From a virus: 64,000 nucleotides of DNA. The notes under the pieces were generated by a model. That model saw only the letters and a program-made list of their open reading frames with translations, was not told the origin of the DNA and ran no database searches. Both the position numbers and the translations under genes were made by a program. Where the stretch lies: positions 1 through 64,000 of the IMG/VR virus record IMGVR_UViG_3300032307_000180. The stretch is one strand, 5' to 3'. Shown in pieces: positions 31,413-42,061 of this stretch (within the stretch, counting starts at the first letter, position 1; each line of letters starts with the position of its first letter).

Positions 31413-33371
31413 ATGGGTAAAGGCGGCGGTGGTTCACCAGCACCACAAACAACAACGGCATATCAAACCAATCTACCTGAATACGCAAAGCCGTATGTTG
31501 AGAATATGCTCAACGCTGCTCAAAAGCAGATATACAACGATGACATGACGTCATTTAGGGCATATAGACCTTATAGCACTGACCCAACTCAATACTTTGC
31601 TGGCCCTTCTGGGCTACAACAGTCTACTTACAGAGAAGCTGCTGGCATGCAGACCCCTGGGCAATATGGTATGGCTACTGGCTTGGGTGGTTTAGCTGCT
31701 ATGGGCCAGATGGGCGCAGGTCGTCAATTTGCTCAACAGGCTACAGACCCGTTCTCAATTCAAGCATACATGTCCCCATTCATGCAAAACGTGGTGGACA
31801 CACAAAAATTATCCGCACTTCGTGATTACCAAATCGCCCAGCCAGCACGTCAAGCCCAAGCTGTAAGAGCAGGTGCGTTTGGCGGTTCACGCTCAGCTAT
31901 TGAGAATGCTGAAGCTCAACGTAACTTAATGAGCCAGTTACAAAACATTCAAGCTACTGGTACGCAAAAAGCTTTTGAAGATGCACAAAGACAGCAGCAG
32001 TTTGGTGCTAACTTAGGCCTTCAAGGTTTGGCAGGTGCTTCACAAACAGCGGGTATGTTAGGTCAATTAGGTGGTGCTCAACAGCAAGCTGACATCGCTC
32101 GTCTAGGTTTACAGAACCAATTAGGTGGCCAACAGCAGCAGTTCCAACAAGGTATCATCAATCAGGCTATTCAGGATTACGCTACACAACAGCAGTATCC
32201 GTTTATGCAGTTGTCAACAATGAGCAACTTGCTACGTGGTTTACCTATGCAGGCTATGACAACACAAGGGTATCAAGCTGCTCCTAGCGCCATTTCACAA
32301 TTAGGTGGTCTTGGTGCTACAGCTCTAGGTGCTTATGGTGCGGCTGGCGGTTTCCGTGCGGCTCAAGGCGGTGAAGTGAAATCATACGCAGGTGGTGGCT
32401 CTATTAAAGGTTACGCCGGCCCTGAAGGTAGCTTAGTTGCTAGCGCAGGTGCTACTGGTGTTGCTGGAAGTATTGAGCGTCAGCTTATGAGTAAAGGTGT
32501 ACCAGAGCTTGTTCAGATTGCCAAGACAAACCCAAGCGAGCAGATTCGTGAGATGGCTGGGCGTATTGCTGCTGCTAAACAGTTACAAGAAAGACAAGCT
32601 CAGTCTATGGGCTTAGAAGGCGCACCTGCTGGCAATCTTGATGATATTGGTATGGCTAGTGGGGGTATTGTTGCGTTTGCTGGTGATACTGAAGACGGTA
32701 GCTATGTTGATGAAGCGGAACTACGCAAAAAGTACAACATCCAACCTGGTAGTGCTTTAGACACAACAGGTAATTATTTAGGCTACTTACAGGCTAAAGG
32801 TTTTGGTGAGCAAACTCCTGAAGCTAAAGCTATTGCTGCAAGCATCGCCGACGCCAGAAAAAATTTAGGCGAGGATTATGATAGTAAGAATCTTTGGCAA
32901 GCAGTTATGGCAGGTGGTATTGGTGCCATGAAAGGCAAATCTCAGTACGCTCTATCTAATATTGGTGAAGGTCTTGAATCTGGTTTAGGCCAGTACATGA
33001 AAGGCGAAGCTCGTAAAGAAGATATGCTCAATAAGTTGCGCAGTGGTGAAATTGACCTTGCTAAACTTACAGGTGCAGAGCGTGCCAACTTATTACGATA
33101 CGCAACATCTGCGGTTAGCGCTGACGAAGCTACTAAAGGTCGTCTTGAAGCTGCTAAACATAATGCGGCAATACGTGGAATTGAACTTGGTAGACGTGAA
33201 GATGCTAAGGCTGATGCTGCTAGAAACCGAGAAGAAACTCAAATTCGTGAATGGACTAAGATATTCTTGGGTACAGGCAACACAAACCCAAGTGTAGACC
33301 AAATTGCTGCGGCACGGAAACAAGCTGAAGACTACGTTAAAAATACAAAAGTAATTAAAATCCCAGATTAA
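31413..33371 (+). CDS. Internal virion protein (ejection), Gln/Ala/Gly-rich
   Basis: A 652-residue protein. The N-terminal part to about residue 310 is helical and Gln/Ala-rich with SALRDYQIAQPARQAQAVRAGAFGGSRSAIE and repeated QQ tracts. A glycine-rich turn (AAQGGEVKSYAGGGSIKGYAGPEGS, about 320-345) is followed by a charged helical C-terminal half. Composition and position match gp14/gp15-like ejectosome proteins. No enzyme motif seen. Confidence 0.7.
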   Translation: MGKGGGGSPAPQTTTAYQTNLPEYAKPYVENMLNAAQKQIYNDDMTSFRAYRPYSTDPTQYFAGPSGLQQSTYREAAGMQTPGQYGMATGLGGLAAMGQMGAGRQFAQQATDPFSIQAYMSPFMQNVVDTQKLSALRDYQIAQPARQAQAVRAGAFGGSRSAIENAEAQRNLMSQLQNIQATGTQKAFEDAQRQQQFGANLGLQGLAGASQTAGMLGQLGGAQQQADIARLGLQNQLGGQQQQFQQGIINQAIQDYATQQQYPFMQLSTMSNLLRGLPMQAMTTQGYQAAPSAISQLGGLGATALGAYGAAGGFRAAQGGEVKSYAGGGSIKGYAGPEGSLVASAGATGVAGSIERQLMSKGVPELVQIAKTNPSEQIREMAGRIAAAKQLQERQAQSMGLEGAPAGNLDDIGMASGGIVAFAGDTEDGSYVDEAELRKKYNIQPGSALDTTGNYLGYLQAKGFGEQTPEAKAIAASIADARKNLGEDYDSKNLWQAVMAGGIGAMKGKSQYALSNIGEGLESGLGQYMKGEARKEDMLNKLRSGEIDLAKLTGAERANLLRYATSAVSADEATKGRLEAAKHNAAIRGIELGRREDAKADAARNREETQIREWTKIFLGTGNTNPSVDQIAAARKQAEDYVKNTKVIKIPD

Positions 33372-33379
33372 GGTTAGCG

Positions 33380-36300
33380 ATGCCTATCTACGAATACAAA
33401 GGTCAGCGATATGAAGTCGCTACAGATGACGTCAACGCAGCCAAAGAAAAGATTTTAGGTTACTTAGGCGCATCTGCCCCACCTGCTGTACCACCTGTGG
33501 AAGAGGTACCTGTTGAACGTCAACAGACAGAGACTAAAACTACTAACCCATTAATGGGTTTGTTAGCACGGGGTTCTACCGTTCTTGGGCAAGGTCTTGA
33601 AGGTTTTACTAGAGGCGCAGAAGCTCTTGGTAAAAAAATGGAAGGTAGCCTTACGGAAGAAGAGCGTGCGGGTATGCAGGCTTTAAGAGAAAAGTCTTCC
33701 GTACCGACTATTAATTTTGACCCTGATACCTATAAAAACCTACAAAGCACTGCAACTAATTTAAAAAATTGGGGTGCTGATATTGGGTATTCACCATCTA
33801 CAAAACTGGGTGAACTACCTGGAAACCCACTTAAACTGATACCGTTTATTGCTGAGCGTGTAATTACATCTACACCAGATATGGCAGCTGCTGTAACTCT
33901 TGCCCCAGCATATGTAACGGCTCGCACAAACGAAATTCTTAATGAGCGAATTAAGAACGATGAAAAGAAATTAAAAGACGCAACTATAAGTGATGTTGCT
34001 ACAGCAGCAGGGGCGGCGCTTTTAGAAACGTATTTAGAAAAAACTGCTACTGGTCGTCTATTTAAACCAACTGCCGCAAAAACAGGTGCTGGACGTATTG
34101 GTAAAGAGACTGCGATTCAGTCGGGTACAGAAGCTGTTGAAGAAGGTATTGGGTATTTAGGCGGAACAGCTGGCACTAAAAGAGGTGTTGATTACGGCGA
34201 CTTAGCCGAGCAAATGATTGAAGGTGCTATTGTAGGTGGCGGTTTAGGTGCAGGTGCTCAAGGAACTAGAGAAGCTTTTCGTCCAAAAACACCACCCACT
34301 ACCCCTACAACAGAAGAGCCAAAGTTTGAGATTGACCCACGGACAGGTGTGCTACGCCCTGTACAGACTGAAACTACTGAAACTACACAAGCCGCTCCGC
34401 TAACTAAGCAGGGTGAATTGTTTACTAAAGAAGAAGCGCCGTATCAGGTTACACCTGGTGAGGTAAGTGTTGAAGCACAAGCACGTCAAGAAGCAAGTGA
34501 CCGTGCAGAAGAACAGATTGTTGTATTAAAACAACAGTTAGCTCAAACAACAGACCCACAGCAAGCAGCTGCGATTCGTGACGACATCTCTAAACTTGAG
34601 CCACTTGTCCAAGAAACTGGACAACAAAAAGCTATCCGTTTAGGCGACGAATTTGTTACGCTATACCGCAAGGGCACTGCACTTGGCCAACAAAAGGCTG
34701 AGTTAGAACAGGCTCGTGACGCTGAAAAAACTTTAGACGGCAAAGCTGCTATCACTGAGCAGATTAAAGCTATTGATTCACAGATTGAGCAGGTTGTTGC
34801 CCGCCAAGAAGAACTTAGTGCTGAAGGCAAGCAACTTGAAAAAGAAGGCGTTTCATTTGACAAGACCAAGGATGACCTCGACCTAAAGGGTCCGTCACCT
34901 ATTGTTAATAAGAAAGTGCTAGCCAAGTTTGGTTTGGCACCTAAAGCACCGATTCGCCAAGAGCTGTTAAATCTTGATATGACTGACCCTGAAGACAGGC
35001 AAAAGTTCATTGATGCCGTAGATAAGCATACAATCAAGAAAGCTAAAATTGACATGACTGCGGTTGAGAATTACCTCAACGCATTTGAGCAAAGACAGGA
35101 GGCCCCAGTTGAGCAAACAGGAACAGTACCTATCGCTGGAACCAGAACAGGTGAGCCAAGCGTTTCTATGCCTAGTGGACAACTTGGAACCGCCGAAGGA
35201 ACTACAGCACCTACAACTACAGGACTGGCTGGCGCTGAGCCAACTGCTAGAGGACCTGTTGCAGGAACAGGAGTTGTTGACCAAACTGGGCAGGGTGCAC
35301 TAACCGAAACACCTAAAATCCAAGGCGAGCTAAAAGGTAAAGCTACAATTAATTTAGCAGACCGTATTACGCAAGGTGACCTTAAAGGTGCGCTTGAAGA
35401 AATTGCTACAAGTGACCAGTACACCCCATTAGATAAGTTAGTAGCTAAACGCTTATTACAAGCCAAGACCCTACCTAAAGTAGAAATAGTAACGCCAGAC
35501 GTTACTGGTGGAGACCCAGCTCAGTACAACCCAAACACCGATACGGTGCAGATTACTGCTGGAAATATTGATTCTCATACAGTGCTACATGAAACAACAC
35601 ATGGTTTCTTGCACGCTATGATTAGGCAGTCTGAGGCACGTGAAGCTAGAGGCTTGGGTGGTAACACTCGTTTAAATAGCCTTAAAGATGTGTACAACCA
35701 TGTTAAGAAAACACGTCCTGATTTAATTGACAAGTACGGCATGAAAGACCTATCTGAGTTTGCCTCAGAAGCCATGTCTAACCCTGACTTCCAAAACGAT
35801 TTACGCAACACACCATACCGTCGTTCAAACGTATTTACTGAGTTTGCTAGGGCTGTTTTACGTGCTATGGGTATTAACCCTGACCAGTCTGGTATTGCTG
35901 ACATTGATGCTTTAGCAGGTGCATTGATGGCTGTCGAGGGTGCCCTTTCCACAGGCCGTAAGACGCAAGAAGATGTGCAGGCTGGTGTACGCCAACAAGC
36001 TGATTTAGATGTTGCCAAGGTACAACGCACCCCTGAAGCTGAGAAAGCTGAAAAAGATTCAGCGGCATTTAGGGCAAGTGCTGGTCCAGTACCTAAAGCT
36101 GGTTTCTTTAAGCGTACGCTTAATAAATTACAGGCCGTAAGAAATGGCAACTTAAACGTTGGTAGTGCAGTATTTGGCAACTTACAAAACTTTGCAGCTA
36201 ATAACCAGGCGTTTTTAAACTTGATGCGTAAAGAAACTTTAGAGCTAGAAAAGAAAGGCTCTATTACCCACGCACAAGCTGAAGCCACCATGCTTGGTTT

Positions 36301-38872
36301 GATTGGTGCACAGATTACACAACGTGCGCAGTTAGCCGTGCAGATGATGGATAGAGGTAATTGGAAGTACGACCCCATCACAAACACGTATGACCCAATA
36401 AACGATAAAGATAACATGGCGGTATTTGGTGACTTGGCTAATGCACTAGCTAAACGCTTAGGTATTAGCCCTGAAGTTGCTCTAGGTTATATAGATGACG
36501 CCCTTGAAGCTAACCGCTTACAAAGCGTAGATGACAAGCTGATAAAAGCTAAGTCAGAATTAACCCGTGCAGAAAGCCGTGTTGCTTTTCTTGAGAACAA
36601 TGTAAAACGTCAAAGAACCCCTGCGGGTACTCGCACAGCGGCTGAGCAAAGAGCTTTTGATAGAGCTGAAAACGCTCGTATTGAAACCGCGCGTAAGGAA
36701 CTTAACCTTAAAAAAGAATTGGTCAAAGAACTCAAAGAGCGTATCAAGTTGTACACCGACCAAATGATGCACAAAGACCGTACCAATATCAAGGCAGGTA
36801 TGGACCTTTATAACGCCCACCCCGAAATCCAAGAAGCAACTAGGGTGTGGAACGTAATGCGTCAGCGTGTAGTTGATTTAATGGTAGAAACAGGGCTTCT
36901 TACAGAAGAAAAAGCCCAAACATGGCTTGATGAAGCTGCCTACGTACCGTTCTTCCGTGATGTTGAGAGCGCAACTGAAGAAGCTCAGCAAGTAATTACT
37001 AAAGGCTTACGTGAAACCATGGCGCCGTTACGTGCCAAATACAAAGGTTCAATGGAAGACGTAGCCAGTGTAAGTTCTAATATGCGTCAGTGGATGCAGT
37101 GGGCTATTGCTGGGTCTATAAGTAACCGCCAAATTAAGCGTATGCTTGACCAGTACAAGGCGTATTTACCAGACGAAGTTCGTGAAGGCAGAGACCCAAA
37201 TAAGGGTAACTTCACTGTAATGGAAAACGGTGTTGAACGTACATACAACGTGGATAGCCCTGAAATTGCGCAAGCATTTGTACAGCAGGGTGCGTACATC
37301 TACCCATTGATGAGCATCGCCAAGGGCGCTAGCGACATTGCTAGAAAAAACATCACCCGTATTCCGTTGTTCTCTGTGGGTCAGATTCCTGCCGACTTGT
37401 ATGCGGCTATGTTTACATCAGGTATTAGAAACCCAGGTGCTCTTGTTGTACGCTTACTTAGCGAAGCAGTCAAAACAACTGTTGGTATGAGCCAAACACG
37501 TAAAGACTTAGTTAGACGTGGTCTTTTGAGCACGCACGAGTACAATGCTCAGCTTGATGAAGACTCAATTAAGTATGCTCAAGACGTTGTCCCACCTAGT
37601 GCGTACCGCAGAGTAATGCACTTATTAGATAGATTCGGTGCAACATCTGAAAACATAATCCGTCAAGCCGTTTATAACCAGCTACGCAGTGAAGGTGCAA
37701 CACCACAAAAAGCTGAAACTGCTGTGGTTGAGATTATGAACTTCCGCAACAAGAGCGGTATCAAAGGTGTTAACTCACTAAGCAGTTCAGTTATCTTCTT
37801 TAACTCATACCTACAATCTGCGGCTCTCATACTTAAGACCTTATCAGGTAAAGGTATCACTTACCAAACACGTGCGCAGGGATTGGCAACTTTAGGTATT
37901 GTGTCCGCTAAGATTGCCACATTTAGTTTCTTGCTAGCCGCTCTTAGTGATATGGCTGATGAGGAAGATGAGTACGCAAAACGTAGCCGTGCAGCTAAGA
38001 ACCGCATCTTTAACATCCCTGGCACAGACGGTATGGGTCTTGCAGTTCGTGAAGACGTGTATGTGTTACCACACATTTTGGCGCAGTACGCCTACAGAAA
38101 TATGTTCCGCGAGTTAGAAGACCGTGGCGTAGATACAAAATCTTTGAAGGGGTCTCTAAAGAACGTTGCATTGAACTCACTTGTACCTCCTAGCGAGGGT
38201 GTGCCTCAGCTATTTAAACCGACTATTGAAGGTGCGTTGGGTGTCAACATCCATACTGGGCAAGACATTGTGCCTGAGCACATGAAAGCTTTAGAGCCTA
38301 GACTACAGTTCAACGCTACTACTGCTGAATACGCAAAGGCTATAGGCGCCGCAACAAATACATCTCCGTTGATGATTGAGCACTTTGTTAAAGGTTACTT
38401 TGGTACGACAGCGCAACTGTTCGATATGTTGTTTGGTGGGTTGATTTCAGAAGCCCGTGACATACCTAGACCCGCCCGCTCAACAAAAGAAGTATTGGCA
38501 AAGCTACCTAGCGTTGGTGCTTCATTTAGCAGAGATGAAAATATGGCTGTCGCAGAAGACTTGTACGAAGCCAAAAAAGAGTTTGACCGTGCGTTAAAGA
38601 CGTACAAAAAGCTAAACGAAACCGACAACAAAGCGGCTGAAGCGTACCGTGACAAGTACAAAGACCTTATGCACAATCCTGCTGGCACAGTTAAAGAGTT
38701 GGAGAACATAAAGCGTAGGGAAAATTACGTGCGTAACCTACCAAGCCGAGAAAAGAACCCTGAAAAAGGTATGTCGGCAGAAGAGAAAGCAGCTGAGTTA
38801 GCCATTCTTAAAGAACGTAAAGACCGTTTGGCGCCACTCGTGCAAGGGCTTAGAAGAAAAGCTGACTTCTAA
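33380..38872 (+). CDS. 1830-residue polyvalent internal virion protein with HExxH protease motif and LPD38-like end
   Basis: The largest gene in the window. A short N-terminal domain (MPIYEYKGQRYEVATDDVNAAKEKIL) leads into coiled-coil and Pro/Thr linkers to about residue 640. A zinc-protease motif H737-E-T-T-H741 follows, within VLHETTHGFLHAMIR. Long helical repeats come next. From about 1470 (FFNSYLQSAALILKTLSGKG ... LSDMADEEDEYAKRSRAAKNRIFNIPG) the chain reads like the LPD38 domain of phage polyvalent proteins. It probably enters the host with DNA and combines tunnel-forming and protease functions (T7 gp16 equivalent by position). Last gene of the rightward arm. Confidence 0.75.
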   Translation: MPIYEYKGQRYEVATDDVNAAKEKILGYLGASAPPAVPPVEEVPVERQQTETKTTNPLMGLLARGSTVLGQGLEGFTRGAEALGKKMEGSLTEEERAGMQALREKSSVPTINFDPDTYKNLQSTATNLKNWGADIGYSPSTKLGELPGNPLKLIPFIAERVITSTPDMAAAVTLAPAYVTARTNEILNERIKNDEKKLKDATISDVATAAGAALLETYLEKTATGRLFKPTAAKTGAGRIGKETAIQSGTEAVEEGIGYLGGTAGTKRGVDYGDLAEQMIEGAIVGGGLGAGAQGTREAFRPKTPPTTPTTEEPKFEIDPRTGVLRPVQTETTETTQAAPLTKQGELFTKEEAPYQVTPGEVSVEAQARQEASDRAEEQIVVLKQQLAQTTDPQQAAAIRDDISKLEPLVQETGQQKAIRLGDEFVTLYRKGTALGQQKAELEQARDAEKTLDGKAAITEQIKAIDSQIEQVVARQEELSAEGKQLEKEGVSFDKTKDDLDLKGPSPIVNKKVLAKFGLAPKAPIRQELLNLDMTDPEDRQKFIDAVDKHTIKKAKIDMTAVENYLNAFEQRQEAPVEQTGTVPIAGTRTGEPSVSMPSGQLGTAEGTTAPTTTGLAGAEPTARGPVAGTGVVDQTGQGALTETPKIQGELKGKATINLADRITQGDLKGALEEIATSDQYTPLDKLVAKRLLQAKTLPKVEIVTPDVTGGDPAQYNPNTDTVQITAGNIDSHTVLHETTHGFLHAMIRQSEAREARGLGGNTRLNSLKDVYNHVKKTRPDLIDKYGMKDLSEFASEAMSNPDFQNDLRNTPYRRSNVFTEFARAVLRAMGINPDQSGIADIDALAGALMAVEGALSTGRKTQEDVQAGVRQQADLDVAKVQRTPEAEKAEKDSAAFRASAGPVPKAGFFKRTLNKLQAVRNGNLNVGSAVFGNLQNFAANNQAFLNLMRKETLELEKKGSITHAQAEATMLGLIGAQITQRAQLAVQMMDRGNWKYDPITNTYDPINDKDNMAVFGDLANALAKRLGISPEVALGYIDDALEANRLQSVDDKLIKAKSELTRAESRVAFLENNVKRQRTPAGTRTAAEQRAFDRAENARIETARKELNLKKELVKELKERIKLYTDQMMHKDRTNIKAGMDLYNAHPEIQEATRVWNVMRQRVVDLMVETGLLTEEKAQTWLDEAAYVPFFRDVESATEEAQQVITKGLRETMAPLRAKYKGSMEDVASVSSNMRQWMQWAIAGSISNRQIKRMLDQYKAYLPDEVREGRDPNKGNFTVMENGVERTYNVDSPEIAQAFVQQGAYIYPLMSIAKGASDIARKNITRIPLFSVGQIPADLYAAMFTSGIRNPGALVVRLLSEAVKTTVGMSQTRKDLVRRGLLSTHEYNAQLDEDSIKYAQDVVPPSAYRRVMHLLDRFGATSENIIRQAVYNQLRSEGATPQKAETAVVEIMNFRNKSGIKGVNSLSSSVIFFNSYLQSAALILKTLSGKGITYQTRAQGLATLGIVSAKIATFSFLLAALSDMADEEDEYAKRSRAAKNRIFNIPGTDGMGLAVREDVYVLPHILAQYAYRNMFRELEDRGVDTKSLKGSLKNVALNSLVPPSEGVPQLFKPTIEGALGVNIHTGQDIVPEHMKALEPRLQFNATTAEYAKAIGAATNTSPLMIEHFVKGYFGTTAQLFDMLFGGLISEARDIPRPARSTKEVLAKLPSVGASFSRDENMAVAEDLYEAKKEFDRALKTYKKLNETDNKAAEAYRDKYKDLMHNPAGTVKELENIKRRENYVRNLPSREKNPEKGMSAEEKAAELAILKERKDRLAPLVQGLRRKADF

Positions 38873-38873
38873 A

Positions 38874-38898
38874 CAAAAAAACCCCGCACTAGGCGGGG
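38874..38898 (-). terminator. Rho-independent terminator for the leftward arm
   Basis: ACCCCGC / GCGGGGT stem with a five-base loop. Read on the minus strand it is followed by TTTTTTTG, an ideal T-run; on the plus strand the following bases are ATCAACT. It therefore ends the leftward early transcript. It also overlaps the end of the 1830-residue gene's transcript, where it may act weakly. Confidence 0.8.
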
Positions 38899-38963
38899 TA
38901 TCAACTCACGTGTTACAAAGGAGGTTGTAAACAAGGGGTTTACAGGCGAAGGATAACCTAAAA

Positions 38964-39164
38964 TTATTCTTTGCGCCAGAATCGGATACCGATTTTTCCA
39001 TTTTCTACAACTTCCTTGTACACTAGCTTTATCCCACGTTGCTTACCTGCACTAACTACTTGCGTAATTAATGGCTCAGTGTCCAACGCAGGGATGAAAA
39101 AAGAAGTTCCCAGCCTCATCTTGTGCCATTCGATTACTACTGGGATACCTTCGTTACTTATCAT
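38964..39164 (-). CDS. Small conserved basic protein after primase-helicase
   Basis: A 66-residue protein; I choose the ATG at 39164, which gives MISNEGIPVVIEWHKMRLGTSFFIPALD and overlaps the primase stop by 11 bases. A start at 39194 would add ten basic residues. The ending GKIGIRFWRKE and the strand pattern recall small phage proteins that follow replication genes. Last gene before the terminator. Function unknown. Confidence 0.6.
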   Translation of the reverse strand: MISNEGIPVVIEWHKMRLGTSFFIPALDTEPLITQVVSAGKQRGIKLVYKEVVENGKIGIRFWRKE

Positions 39165-41994
39165 CAGCTGGTGTTTCTTTAAACGCCTCCGCATCCATTA
39201 GGTTTAGGAGGTTGTCGTCAATCTTAATTGCAGGGATAGCAGGTGAACTCAAGGCAGTACCCTTAGCCATGGCCTTCTTAGTGACTTCTGCATTTGCCTT
39301 TTCCTTCAGAGCCCGTACAGTGCCCTTAAACGAAATCTGCCTTTCCACACACCATGATTGCAAGTGGTCGTGGTCGATATACAGATGCCTTGTGTCAGGC
39401 TCGAAACGAACCCGCAAGTCGCCAAACGGTTCACGTAACGGTGCCTTGGTCAAGCCAGTACGCTTATCGTTAGTAGAATCAACAACTAACAAGTTACGGT
39501 TATGGGTGTTCAAGTATTGACCTAGTGTAGCCAACGCATCACGGCTAGCAGGTTTCACGCTTTCCTTCAAGTCGCTGAAGTGGTTAACTGCCCATTTCCA
39601 AACACGGTCTACATCAATGTCATGCAAGCCTAACTTCTTGGCGATAACTGCACCTGTGAAAGCCATAGCCGCACCACCTGAATAGAAGCGTTGCTTCTGA
39701 GATAAGTTAGCGTCTTTGTCAAAACGTTTTTGAGTTTCAAACAAAAGTTCTTTAACTTCAGGTAAATAAGCCACATAGTGTTGCAACAATATGTCTGCGG
39801 CATGCCCATAGTTTTCTTCCAATACACGGTCAAACAACTCATCAGATTCTTCCTTGGTCAAGGATGGGTCTTTCTGAATCTCAACTTCAACAATACGCAG
39901 TTGCTCAGCTTCAGGTGTCGCCTTCAAAGCGGCAATAACCTCGTGCATAGAATCGTTACCTGACATGAAGCAAGGCAAAGACCATGTGGTGTTATTGACA
40001 CGCATCTCGTTAGAGGTGTTCTTCATACGGTTATTTGAGCGCCCTTGAGAAATCGCATACGCAATCTCAGAAGTTTCTTCGGGCTTCATAGCCGTGACCT
40101 CGTCAATACAGATAGGCAAGTTTTTAAACACCCCCATTTGATGGTACTTGGACTTCATGGTGTCACGCTTAATCAGCATGGTGTCCGTTGGGTGTCCGTA
40201 AATACTGTTAATTACACGCTGAATAGACGTCTTACCAGTACCTGATTCGTTTTCCGTAATAGAGAAAATCAAGCCCTTAAGTTTGGTAAACGTAAATATA
40301 GGTGCACCTAACCCTGCAAAGAACAAGAACGCACGTGCTTCATTACCTGGGGTGTTATACACCTTGATAACTCGTTGCCAGTTGTCCATAGTGCCATGTG
40401 GTTTGAGTGATCCGACTGTAGCTAACGTTTGGTTAGAAGGTGGTGAGTAGTTGATACCATCAATAGAAATCTCACGGTCAGCAATAATGAACTTAGTGTC
40501 GTCATCGCACCAACCAAACTGATTACGCATCTTCTCCGCTTCTTCACGGTCTTGTAGCTCTTGTGCAAACTTTGTTATGTATTCCATTACATCCGCCATC
40601 TGTTTTGCGTTGCCGATTACACCTTGCTTGGCAACAATCTTTTTAAACTCATCAGATGCCATGATGCTAGTTGCAGGTAGGGCGAACTCCCTAACACCAT
40701 CTTTTGGAAGGTGCAAACGCAACCACACCATAGAACCCAACTCAGTATCTTCCATACGTTTCACCACATAGAAGTCGTACTTGTAGATGAGCCTGTCCTT
40801 TTCTTTGACTTCACCTGTTTCTTCGTCAATGAAGCCTAGCTTGTACACGCCACCGTTTTTGCCACGGAAGTATGGGTGTGGAAACTCAGGAATCTTATAA
40901 GTAATTTCCTTACCAATAGCCACGCTTGGCATGATGATGACGTTGTCTTCTTCGGTAGCCTTAGCAATCTTTTTACACAACTGCACTGGTGAAGTAATGA
41001 CGCCTTTGTTTGGACAACCATCACAACCGCCTGGGTTCAGCGTTTCAATCGTACTGCACTTATAAGGACCACCTGTTGAGTTAGCCTTCTCCTCAGTTTC
41101 TCTCGCTGAGTAATTTGGGTGCTTGTCTGACATCCTGTGGATAGCTGAGTCACGGTCTTCACAAACCTGAGCAATAGCTAAACCCGCACGCCACAACGGC
41201 TCTTCAATCGTAGCTTGGTTCTTATACATGTGCATCAACTGAGCACAGCCACCCGACTTCATGATGTCACCAAAGTTAGATACATAGTTACCCAACAACG
41301 CACGAGTTGTGTCATCCATTGGGCGACGTGGTGCCTTGGTTAAATCAAGCCCAAGATTGTCCAAGCCTTCTGATACTAGCTTCTTAAACTCAGCAGGGTC
41401 TACTGCTTCAGCCCTCTTCAACCACGTAACTTCTTTTGGTGGGTCAGTCTTAAAGTTTAATGTGTCAGGCACACGTAGCACCATCGCAAGGTCAGTAACC
41501 TTAGATGGGTCAGTCAATAACTTACGTTGCACCGCTTGACGCTTTAATAGCTCAGCAGTAGCTTTCCAATCAGTATTTAGCAACGTACTGGTCAAAGCCC
41601 AAGATACGTGTATGCCGTTACCTGAACTAACAATGTTCGGTCTCGGTAATTTTAATTCGTCACAAAATCTTTTTAGTTCGGCTAATGCCTCAGTCTGTGT
41701 TAAGTAACCCTTTCCTTCATCTACGTACTTCTGCCCACAATCTAAATCTAGGAAAAACGCTTTTACCCACCCAGCATTTATTGCTTTTCTATTTTCGTTG
41801 GTGATAAATTTTGATACGCCAAAGTAAACATCACGCTCTTCATCGAGCACACTTTGGATTAACTTTTCAGCACCTTCAATCGTATCTGCAAAATCTTGGC
41901 GAGGCGTCGTTCCTTTTTTGAAACTCCCTATACAGTAGTACCCAGTACCTTCTTCGGGTAGCACCGTGGAGAGAAAAGAACTCCATGAGGTCAT
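39154..41994 (-). CDS. Bifunctional primase-helicase (AEP primase plus DUF927-like helicase)
   Basis: A 946-residue replication enzyme. The N-terminal primase of the archaeo-eukaryotic type shows D83-L-D85 (FFLDLDCG) and the S123-S-G-N-G-x-H129 motif. A zinc-binding Cys cluster follows (about 310-345, with GGCDGCPNKG). The C-terminal half is a superfamily 3-like / DUF927-type helicase with Walker A ESGTGKTS (K588) and Walker B-like LPICIDEVTAM downstream. It would prime and unwind at the fork together with the polymerase at 47521. A GAGGAA ribosome site precedes the ATG. Confidence 0.82.
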   Translation of the reverse strand: MTSWSSFLSTVLPEEGTGYYCIGSFKKGTTPRQDFADTIEGAEKLIQSVLDEERDVYFGVSKFITNENRKAINAGWVKAFFLDLDCGQKYVDEGKGYLTQTEALAELKRFCDELKLPRPNIVSSGNGIHVSWALTSTLLNTDWKATAELLKRQAVQRKLLTDPSKVTDLAMVLRVPDTLNFKTDPPKEVTWLKRAEAVDPAEFKKLVSEGLDNLGLDLTKAPRRPMDDTTRALLGNYVSNFGDIMKSGGCAQLMHMYKNQATIEEPLWRAGLAIAQVCEDRDSAIHRMSDKHPNYSARETEEKANSTGGPYKCSTIETLNPGGCDGCPNKGVITSPVQLCKKIAKATEEDNVIIMPSVAIGKEITYKIPEFPHPYFRGKNGGVYKLGFIDEETGEVKEKDRLIYKYDFYVVKRMEDTELGSMVWLRLHLPKDGVREFALPATSIMASDEFKKIVAKQGVIGNAKQMADVMEYITKFAQELQDREEAEKMRNQFGWCDDDTKFIIADREISIDGINYSPPSNQTLATVGSLKPHGTMDNWQRVIKVYNTPGNEARAFLFFAGLGAPIFTFTKLKGLIFSITENESGTGKTSIQRVINSIYGHPTDTMLIKRDTMKSKYHQMGVFKNLPICIDEVTAMKPEETSEIAYAISQGRSNNRMKNTSNEMRVNNTTWSLPCFMSGNDSMHEVIAALKATPEAEQLRIVEVEIQKDPSLTKEESDELFDRVLEENYGHAADILLQHYVAYLPEVKELLFETQKRFDKDANLSQKQRFYSGGAAMAFTGAVIAKKLGLHDIDVDRVWKWAVNHFSDLKESVKPASRDALATLGQYLNTHNRNLLVVDSTNDKRTGLTKAPLREPFGDLRVRFEPDTRHLYIDHDHLQSWCVERQISFKGTVRALKEKANAEVTKKAMAKGTALSSPAIPAIKIDDNLLNLMDAEAFKETPADDK

Positions 41995-41996
41995 GC

Positions 41997-42060
41997 TTAT
42001 TCCTCTAATTCCGCCGACAATAATCCCTTCAAGCCAGTGGCACCTGGCTCAACGGTTGGC
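41997..42060 (-). pseudogene. Frameshifted continuation of the HTH gene at 42062
   Basis: In the gap between the HTH stop and the primase ATG, the -1 frame reads on as KDGVKPTVEPGATGLKGLL and SAELEE and stops two bases before the primase start. It has no start codon of its own. Its protein-like sequence and exact fit suggest the HTH protein once ran to 41997, or does so by frameshifting. Confidence 0.45.
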
Positions 42061-42061
42061 T

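Noticed and set aside
35575-36417. Minus-strand frame of 280 codons inside the 1830-residue gene
   Set aside because: Overlaps a well-supported gene fully, is Ser/Cys/Leu-rich as antisense frames are, and has no ribosome site.
42030-42052. AGCCAG-tggcac-CTGGCT hairpin as a terminator before primase
   Set aside because: No T-run on either strand, and it lies within the probable frameshifted coding tail.
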